Assembly: GCA_003519545.1 (NCBI GenBank) | Contig: DOWN01000192.1 | Location: 1 to 10,376 of the forward strand | DNA: 10,376 bases | DNA from: Bacteroidota bacterium | Lineage (GTDB): Bacteria; Bacteroidota; Ignavibacteria; Tepidaquicellales; Tepidaquicellaceae | Direction of reading: 5' to 3' | Part shown: positions 5,914 to 10,376 of the stretch, one piece after another | Position numbering within the stretch: the stretch's first letter is position 1 | Layout of the letters: every line of letters begins with the position of its first letter | Notes under the pieces: generated by a model | What the model was told of the DNA's origin: nothing | Database searches by the model: none | What the model saw: the letters and a program-made list of their open reading frames with translations, nothing else | Translations under genes and position numbers: made by a program

Positions 5914-6981
5914 ATGTCAAGATTAAAACTTATAAAAAAAGCATTGAAAAAATACGATATTGATGCTTTTTTTATCAAAAATATTTTTAATGTCAGGTAT
6001 CTTACGGGCTTTTCAGGTTCCGCAGGTGTTGTGCTTATCACAAAAAAAAATAACTACTTTATAACTGACTTCAGGTATAAATCCCAAGCACCTCTTGAAG
6101 TTGATAAAGATTTTGAAATAATTATTTTTAAACAACAATCAGACGATTTTCTCAAAGACTACATTAAATCTGACAAACTTAAAAAAATCGGTGTCGAATC
6201 AAATTTTATAACTGTAAATGATTTTGATAATCTTAAATCTAAGTTTAAAAAAATTAAGTTTGTAAAAGTTGATTCCTTAATTGAAAATATAGTTTCAGTC
6301 AAAACTCCTGATGAAATTGCTTCCATCAAATCAGCCGTGGATATAACTGATAAAGTTTTCTCAAATATACTCGGTATATTAAAGCCGGGAATTTCTGAAA
6401 AACGTGTCGCTGCTGAAATTACTTACCTTCAAAAACTCTACGGTGCTGAAAAAGATTCTTTTGATCCGATAGTCGCCTCAGGCGAGAGAAGTTCTCTGCC
6501 TCACGCAAGACCAACTGATAGAATTTTAAAAGATGGTGATTTTGTTACGCTGGATTTCGGTTGCTCTGTTAATGGTTTCAGCTCTGATATGACAAGAACT
6601 GTCGGTATCGGTCACCTGACTGATGAACAAATCTCTGTTTATAACACAGTAAAAGATGCTCAGAAAATGGCTGTCGATGCTGTCAAAGAAGGAAAAATTT
6701 GTAATCAAGTTGATGCCATTGCAAGAAATTATATTAAAGAAAAAGGTTATGGAAACAATTTTGGTCATGGTCTCGGTCACGGATTAGGGCTTGCTGTTCA
6801 TGAAATTCCAAAGCTAAATCCTTTCTCTGAATTTAAACTTAAAGCCGGAAATGTTGTAACTATCGAACCGGGCATATATATTGAAAACTCATTCGGAGTT
6901 AGAATTGAAGATGATGTTGTTGTTACTGAATCAGGATGTGATATTTTAAATACTTCTACTAAAGATTTAATAATCCTGTAA
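5914..6981 (+). CDS. M24 family metallopeptidase, Xaa-Pro aminopeptidase type
   Basis: Cytoplasmic metal-dependent peptidase expected to remove the N-terminal residue before a proline, or to split Xaa-Pro dipeptides. About 355 residues, usual for the short bacterial form. An N-terminal creatinase-like domain (to about 130, with NVRYLTGFSGSAG) precedes the pita-bread domain. Numbering from a TTG at 5908, the five metal ligands are visible: Asp216 (LDFG), Asp227 (SSDMTR), His291 (GHGLG), Glu320 (TIEPGIY) and Glu334 (RIEDD), with further histidines at His199 (SLPHA) and His298 (VHE). I favour the ATG at 5914 over the in-frame TTG two codons earlier; neither has a Shine-Dalgarno site. The nearest neighbour downstream, 42 bp away, is a glycosyltransferase with no obvious link. 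Aminopeptidase P and prolidase (PepQ) cannot be told apart here. Confidence 0.93.
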   Translation: MSRLKLIKKALKKYDIDAFFIKNIFNVRYLTGFSGSAGVVLITKKNNYFITDFRYKSQAPLEVDKDFEIIIFKQQSDDFLKDYIKSDKLKKIGVESNFITVNDFDNLKSKFKKIKFVKVDSLIENIVSVKTPDEIASIKSAVDITDKVFSNILGILKPGISEKRVAAEITYLQKLYGAEKDSFDPIVASGERSSLPHARPTDRILKDGDFVTLDFGCSVNGFSSDMTRTVGIGHLTDEQISVYNTVKDAQKMAVDAVKEGKICNQVDAIARNYIKEKGYGNNFGHGLGHGLGLAVHEIPKLNPFSEFKLKAGNVVTIEPGIYIENSFGVRIEDDVVVTESGCDILNTSTKDLIIL

Positions 6982-7023
6982 TTTTTCTATTATAAAAATC
7001 TATTTTAATATTTTCAAAATTAT

Positions 7024-8301
7024 TTGAATAAAGTTCTCATTATATCTTATTACTTTCCACCTATGGGAATGGGTGGAGTTCAAAGAACATTAAAGTTTGC
7101 CAAATACCTTCCTGAATTTAACTGGCAACCTGTTGTAATCACCGATTCTCCAAAAAAATATTTTGCTGTTGATAAATCTCTGTTAAATGAAGCGATTGAT
7201 TCAGGTATTATTATTGAAAGAACCGGAAAAGGTGAATTCAATCCGGATAAAATTATTGTTAAAGCACCTAATGAAAATTTAAGAAAAACTGCGAGTAAAA
7301 TTTCACAGTTTTTTCTTATCCCCGACAGTAAAAAATTTTGGAAACGTAAAGCTCTGAAAAAAATTGATGAAGTATGGAAAAAATATGGCGGCTTTGACAT
7401 AGTTTATTCCACCGCTCCTCCTTATACAGACCACCTTATCGGTGTCGCAGTTAAAAATAAATATAATGTTCCCTTAATTACTGATTACAGAGATGCATGG
7501 GTTGATAGTCCCGTCTTAAATCATTACCCGACTCCGTATCATAAACTCGCAAATATCAGATTGGAAAAAAATGTTATTAAAGAATCTGAATTTGTTCTCA
7601 CTACTAATCGAAGAGTTAAAGAATTGATTCTCGCAAGATATGGTAACATTGGTTACAATGATGTAGTTATAGTTCCGCATGGATATGATACTCAAGATTT
7701 TGAAAAAGCATCGGAAAATCCTGCTCCAAAATCCGGCAAAATGAGAATAACTTATTCGGGAAGTTTTTATACCCGCGACCCGTTGTATTATTTTGATTCT
7801 ATTAAATTGTTGTTCCAAAAATATCCTGATCTTAAAGATAAAATTGAATTTTGTTTTATTGGCAATCTTCCAAAAGATTTATTACAAGTTATAGAAGATT
7901 ACGGCATTAAAAATAACATTAATGTTCTCGGCTATCTTGAACATATTGATTGCGTTCGATATATAATGTCTTCAGACTTATTATTCCTATTAATCAGTAG
8001 GGGTGAAAATGATGATGCGGCTATGCCGGGAAAAATTGGTGAGTATATCGGCAGTAGAAAAAATATTGTGGCATGCATTCCTGAAGGTGTTTCTAAAAAA
8101 TTACTTGAAAATTATAACGCCGTTAAATTTATTTCCGAAGAAAATCCTGAATTACTTGTAAATGCTTTTTATGAATATTATCAGTTATGGAAAAATAATG
8201 ATATGCCCGTTGCCAATAATGAAGTTGTAAAACAATACGACAGAAAAGAACTCACTGAACAAATCGCAAAAAAATTCAACCACCTTCTAAGATTCGATTA
8301 A
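7024..8301 (+). CDS. GT-B fold glycosyltransferase (GT4-like)
   Basis: Probably transfers a sugar from a nucleotide-sugar donor during synthesis of a surface polysaccharide or lipopolysaccharide; donor and acceptor cannot be read from sequence. The 425 residues show both Rossmann halves. The N-terminal acceptor side begins KVLIISYYFPPMGMGGVQR (3-21) with the glycine-rich loop, followed by DYRDAW (154-159). The donor side has VPHGYD (217-222), ITYSGSFY (242-249) and MPGKIGEYIGSRKNIVA (334-350), where Glu340 is in the usual donor-binding position. No signal peptide or membrane helix is seen, so it should act at the inner face of the membrane. The start is TTG: the family's N-terminus begins exactly here and a stop lies in frame six codons upstream. 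It may be cotranscribed with the peptidase gene before it. Confidence 0.9.
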   Translation: MNKVLIISYYFPPMGMGGVQRTLKFAKYLPEFNWQPVVITDSPKKYFAVDKSLLNEAIDSGIIIERTGKGEFNPDKIIVKAPNENLRKTASKISQFFLIPDSKKFWKRKALKKIDEVWKKYGGFDIVYSTAPPYTDHLIGVAVKNKYNVPLITDYRDAWVDSPVLNHYPTPYHKLANIRLEKNVIKESEFVLTTNRRVKELILARYGNIGYNDVVIVPHGYDTQDFEKASENPAPKSGKMRITYSGSFYTRDPLYYFDSIKLLFQKYPDLKDKIEFCFIGNLPKDLLQVIEDYGIKNNINVLGYLEHIDCVRYIMSSDLLFLLISRGENDDAAMPGKIGEYIGSRKNIVACIPEGVSKKLLENYNAVKFISEENPELLVNAFYEYYQLWKNNDMPVANNEVVKQYDRKELTEQIAKKFNHLLRFD

Positions 8302-8308
8302 CAATAAA

Positions 8309-8376
8309 AGTCCCCCTTTGGAGGTTGAGTTCACGAAATCCCAACTTGTCGGGAGGGATTTAGTGGGAGGATTTAC
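8309..8376. repeat. 68-bp palindromic repeat, copy 1
   Basis: Identical to 8448-8515 except at two bases (8343 A for G, 8364 T for G). Both differences break a base pair in the nested hairpins that copy 2 forms perfectly. It begins eight bases after the glycosyltransferase stop and could influence the 3' end of that transcript, but no T run follows. Confidence 0.93.
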
Positions 8377-8447
8377 AGGAGGATTTGATAATGATGTATA
8401 TGTGTTGAATAAAAAAAGAAATTAAGTTATTAAAGAAAAGAAATACA

Positions 8448-8515
8448 AGTCCCCCTTTGGAGGTTGAGTTCACGAAATCCCGACTTGTCGGGAGGGATTT
8501 AGGGGGAGGATTTAC
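8448..8515. repeat. 68-bp palindromic repeat, copy 2
   Basis: Offset of 139 bp from copy 1, 66 of 68 bases identical. Nested symmetry is visible: outer arms TCCCCCT and AGGGGGA, and an inner hairpin made of CCCGAC and GTCGGG around TT. AAATCCC and GGGATTT offer an alternative inner pairing. Palindromic elements of this appearance (CCCCCTTTGGAGG with GGATTTAGGGGG) are familiar from many FCB genomes, by recall and not checked here. Its right end overlaps the first unit of the 13-bp array. Confidence 0.93.
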
Positions 8516-8612
8516 AAAACAGACTTTTGACACATATTTATAAAGCAGATTTACATCTCCAATTTACAACAAAGATTTACAATCTAGATTTTCGGAAAGT
8601 ATTTAATATAAA
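8509..8612. repeat. 13-bp degenerate tandem repeat, about eight units
   Basis: Units begin every 13 bases at 8509, 8522, 8535, 8548, 8561, 8574, 8587 and 8600, with consensus close to GATTTACA followed by five variable bases. The units at 8548, 8561 and 8574 are clearest (GATTTACA, AATTTACA, GATTTACA); those at 8522, 8587 and 8600 are weak. The array starts inside the end of the second palindromic repeat and stops about 25 bp before the DUF559 start. Confidence 0.7.
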
Positions 8613-8636
8613 ATTTAATAACAAACTTTTTTAATT

Positions 8637-9008
8637 TTGAAACCCAACAATAATTACAACAAAAACCTAAAATCAAAATCTAAATACCTACGAAAAAACC
8701 CAACCAAAGCTGAAACTTACCTGTGGAAATTTGTCCTCAGCAAAGGTCAACTGAACGGTTATAAATTCAAACGCCAACGACCAATTGATAAATACATTGT
8801 AGATTTCTTCTGCGAAGAATTAAAACTAATTATAGAAACCGATGGATTTAGCCACATAGGCAAACAAGATCAAGATGATATCAGAATTAAAAATTTAAAA
8901 AACTTAGGATTTAATGTAATAAGATTCTCCGACAATGACGTATCGGATAATTTAAATGGTGTAATAACAACTTTAAATAAACTCACTGAAACAAACCAAT
9001 TGACTTAA
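8637..9008 (+). CDS. DUF559 domain protein, Vsr-like endonuclease fold
   Basis: A 123-residue protein of the DUF559 family, related by fold to the very-short-patch-repair (Vsr) and PD-(D/E)XK nucleases; a DNA-cutting activity is inferred from the family and has rarely been tested. The family pattern is complete: PTKAETYLWKFVLSKGQLNG (22-41), YKFKRQRPIDKYIVDFFCEE (42-61) with the active-site-type Asp56, LIIETDGFSH (64-73) with Glu67 and Asp69, then a C-terminal LGFNVIRFSDNDVSDN segment (89-104). The start is TTG; there is no ATG or GTG anywhere in the frame. The first 20 residues are Asn/Lys/Ser-rich. The sequence is A- and C-rich compared with neighbouring genes, which may hint at a separate origin. 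It directly follows two palindromic repeats and lies 12 bp before purD, with no functional link evident. Confidence 0.88.
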   Translation: MKPNNNYNKNLKSKSKYLRKNPTKAETYLWKFVLSKGQLNGYKFKRQRPIDKYIVDFFCEELKLIIETDGFSHIGKQDQDDIRIKNLKNLGFNVIRFSDNDVSDNLNGVITTLNKLTETNQLT

Positions 9009-9020
9009 CTTCAAAAATTA

Positions 9021-10352
9021 ATGAGCAACACAACAAATACAACCAATACAAAACATAACAATTTCCCAACGAACATTCTCCTAATCGGCTCCGGCGGAAG
9101 GGAATCCGCACTCGGTTGGAAAATTTTTAACTCACAGTCCTTTAAAGATAACAATTGCAAACTCTATACCGCTCCCGGAAATCCTGGTCTCGCTGAATTT
9201 TCTCAATGTGTTAATATTAAAGCAGATGATATAAATTCTTTATTGAATTTTTCTTTAGAAAATAAAATAGACTTCGTAGTTGTTGGTCCTGAAATACCTC
9301 TTTCTCTCGGAATTGTAGATAAATTTTCTAAAGCAGGTATAAAAATTTTCGGACCTTCAAAATCAGCGGCTCAAATTGAATCAAGTAAAATATTCACAAA
9401 AAATTTATTAAAAAAATATAATATACCTACGGCTGATTACAAATCTTTTTCAGCATCTCAAAAAAATGAAGCTCTCGAATTTCTTAAAAATCATTCTTAC
9501 CCACTCGTAATAAAAGCAGACGGACTCGCTGCAGGCAAAGGTGTTATAATCGCTGAAGATTTTCAAACTGCTTCTCAAACTATTAATGAATTTATTGATG
9601 ATAATATTTTTTCAGGTGCAGGTTCTAATTTTGTAATTGAAGATTTTCTTACCGGACAGGAAACTTCTGTGTTCGCTATCACTGATGGAGAAAATTTTGT
9701 TTTACTACCCGCTTCTCAGGATCATAAAAAAATTGGTGATAACGACACGGGTAAAAATACCGGTGGTATGGGTGCTTATGCTCCGGCTGAAAAAGTTGCA
9801 ACTCCGGAAATAATAGAAAAAGTTAAATCATCAGTTATCCAACCTGTAATTTCAGCAATGAAATCAGAGGGTTGTGAATTTAAAGGTTGTCTCTATGCAG
9901 GTCTTATGATTTCTCCCGATGGTAATCCATTTGTTATTGAATTTAATTGCCGTTTCGGAGATCCTGAAACTCAAGTTGTTCTTCCGCTTATAAAATCTGA
10001 TTTTTTAAATCTCCTGATTGCTTCCGCTGAAAATAATATAAATTCTTATAACCTCGAATCATATAAAAAATATTACGTAAGTGTTGTGTTGGCTTCAGGT
10101 GGCTATCCTGATGATTATGAGCAAGGTTTCGAAATTACAGGTCTCTCTAATCTTGATAGTGAGACTTTAGTTTTTCATTCAGGCACTAAAATTGTTGAAA
10201 ATAAATTAGTAACAGCCGGAGGACGTGTTTTAAATATAGTTGCCGGCTCTGACTCTTCTGTCTCTGATGCAATCTCAAAAGTCTATTCTGAAATTGAAAA
10301 AATTAATTTCAAAAATATGTATTTCAGAAAAGATATAGCATCAAAAGCATAG
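9021..10352 (+). CDS. purD: Phosphoribosylamine-glycine ligase (GAR synthetase)
   Basis: Second step of de novo purine synthesis: ATP-dependent joining of glycine to 5-phosphoribosylamine, in the cytoplasm. The 443 residues cover the whole single-domain enzyme. Visible parts are ILLIGSGGRESALGWKI (19-35), VVVGPEIPLSLGI (86-98), the ATP-grasp loop VIKADGLAAGKGV (163-175), KNTGGMGAYAP (245-255), the metal and ATP-binding FVIEFNCRFGDPETQ (304-318) and the C-terminal AGGRVLNIVA (399-408) with YFRKDIA at the end. Two points are odd. The first loop reads GGRES where GGREH is usual, and the start adds about 17 Asn/Thr-rich residues before the usual beginning. The gene begins 12 bp after the DUF559 gene without a Shine-Dalgarno site, so it may share its transcript. 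No other pur gene lies beside it; purA is about 8 kb away on the other strand. Confidence 0.96.
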   Translation: MSNTTNTTNTKHNNFPTNILLIGSGGRESALGWKIFNSQSFKDNNCKLYTAPGNPGLAEFSQCVNIKADDINSLLNFSLENKIDFVVVGPEIPLSLGIVDKFSKAGIKIFGPSKSAAQIESSKIFTKNLLKKYNIPTADYKSFSASQKNEALEFLKNHSYPLVIKADGLAAGKGVIIAEDFQTASQTINEFIDDNIFSGAGSNFVIEDFLTGQETSVFAITDGENFVLLPASQDHKKIGDNDTGKNTGGMGAYAPAEKVATPEIIEKVKSSVIQPVISAMKSEGCEFKGCLYAGLMISPDGNPFVIEFNCRFGDPETQVVLPLIKSDFLNLLIASAENNINSYNLESYKKYYVSVVLASGGYPDDYEQGFEITGLSNLDSETLVFHSGTKIVENKLVTAGGRVLNIVAGSDSSVSDAISKVYSEIEKINFKNMYFRKDIASKA

Positions 10353-10376
10353 TTTTTTATTTTTATAAAAATTATT

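Larger units (their letters stand above)
8302..8636. other. Repeat-bearing intergenic region before the DUF559 gene
   Basis: A 335-bp gap between the glycosyltransferase and the DUF559 gene. It holds two 68-bp palindromic repeats and a 13-bp tandem array, listed separately, plus about 70 bp of unremarkable AT-rich sequence between the two repeats (8377-8447). I see no gene and no clear promoter. A TAATTTTG at 8632-8639 resembles a -7 box but has no TTG at the proper distance and overlaps the start codon. Confidence 0.8.

Noticed and set aside
7080..7818. Open frames of about 100 residues on the minus strand inside the glycosyltransferase gene
   Set aside because: They are antisense shadows of a clear GT-B coding sequence and show no domain of their own.
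8632..8639. TAATTTTG as a promoter -7 box for the DUF559 gene
   Set aside because: There is no TTG about 20 bases upstream and the motif includes the start codon itself, so a transcript from it would miss the start.
10353..10376. Possible terminator after purD
   Set aside because: The sequence is a T run and an AT-only palindrome (ATTTTTATAAAAAT) with no GC stem, and the window ends before more can be seen.

Overview
The window is AT-rich bacterial DNA, densely coding apart from two repeat-filled gaps. It fits the Fibrobacterota-Chlorobi-Bacteroidota (FCB) group, most likely an Ignavibacteria/Chlorobi-like lineage. The reasons are separate secD and secF genes (Bacteroidota proper usually carry a fused secDF), a candidate promoter with a TAnnTTTG-type -7 box, few clear Shine-Dalgarno sites, and intergenic repeats of a style common in FCB genomes. 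This placement is inferred from gene content and style; no 16S rRNA or marker phylogeny is available here.

Left part (1-4854), mostly minus strand: the tail of an unidentified plus-strand gene (3-107) converges on purA (110-1387). Upstream of purA lies a transcription unit read right to left, secD (2869-4854), secF (1877-2836) and a small STAS-domain protein (1469-1795). It is closed by a good Rho-independent terminator at 1412-1446. A candidate promoter for secD lies at 4925-4953. SecD and SecF form the membrane motor that uses the proton gradient to help complete Sec protein export.

Centre (4855-5907): a 1,053-bp gap between the divergent secD and M24 peptidase genes, with no convincing gene. 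About 800 bp of it is a pyrimidine-rich patchwork of repeats: a (CT)9 microsatellite, a 22-bp tandem repeat, three copies of a composite element built round a 28-bp bulged hairpin, and a tandem array with an exact 44-bp period. The first hairpin differs from the others by base changes on both arms that preserve pairing.

Right part (5908-10376), all plus strand: an Xaa-Pro aminopeptidase-type M24 peptidase, a GT-B glycosyltransferase, a second repeat-filled gap (8302-8636), a DUF559/Vsr-like endonuclease-fold protein, and purD only 12 bp behind it. The gap contains two 68-bp near-identical palindromic repeats 139 bp apart and a degenerate 13-bp tandem array running up to the DUF559 start.

Functionally the window is mainly housekeeping: two separate purine biosynthesis genes (purA, purD), Sec export, peptide turnover and glycan synthesis. 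The most unusual material is the repeat content of the two gaps and the position of the DUF559 gene directly after palindromic repeats.
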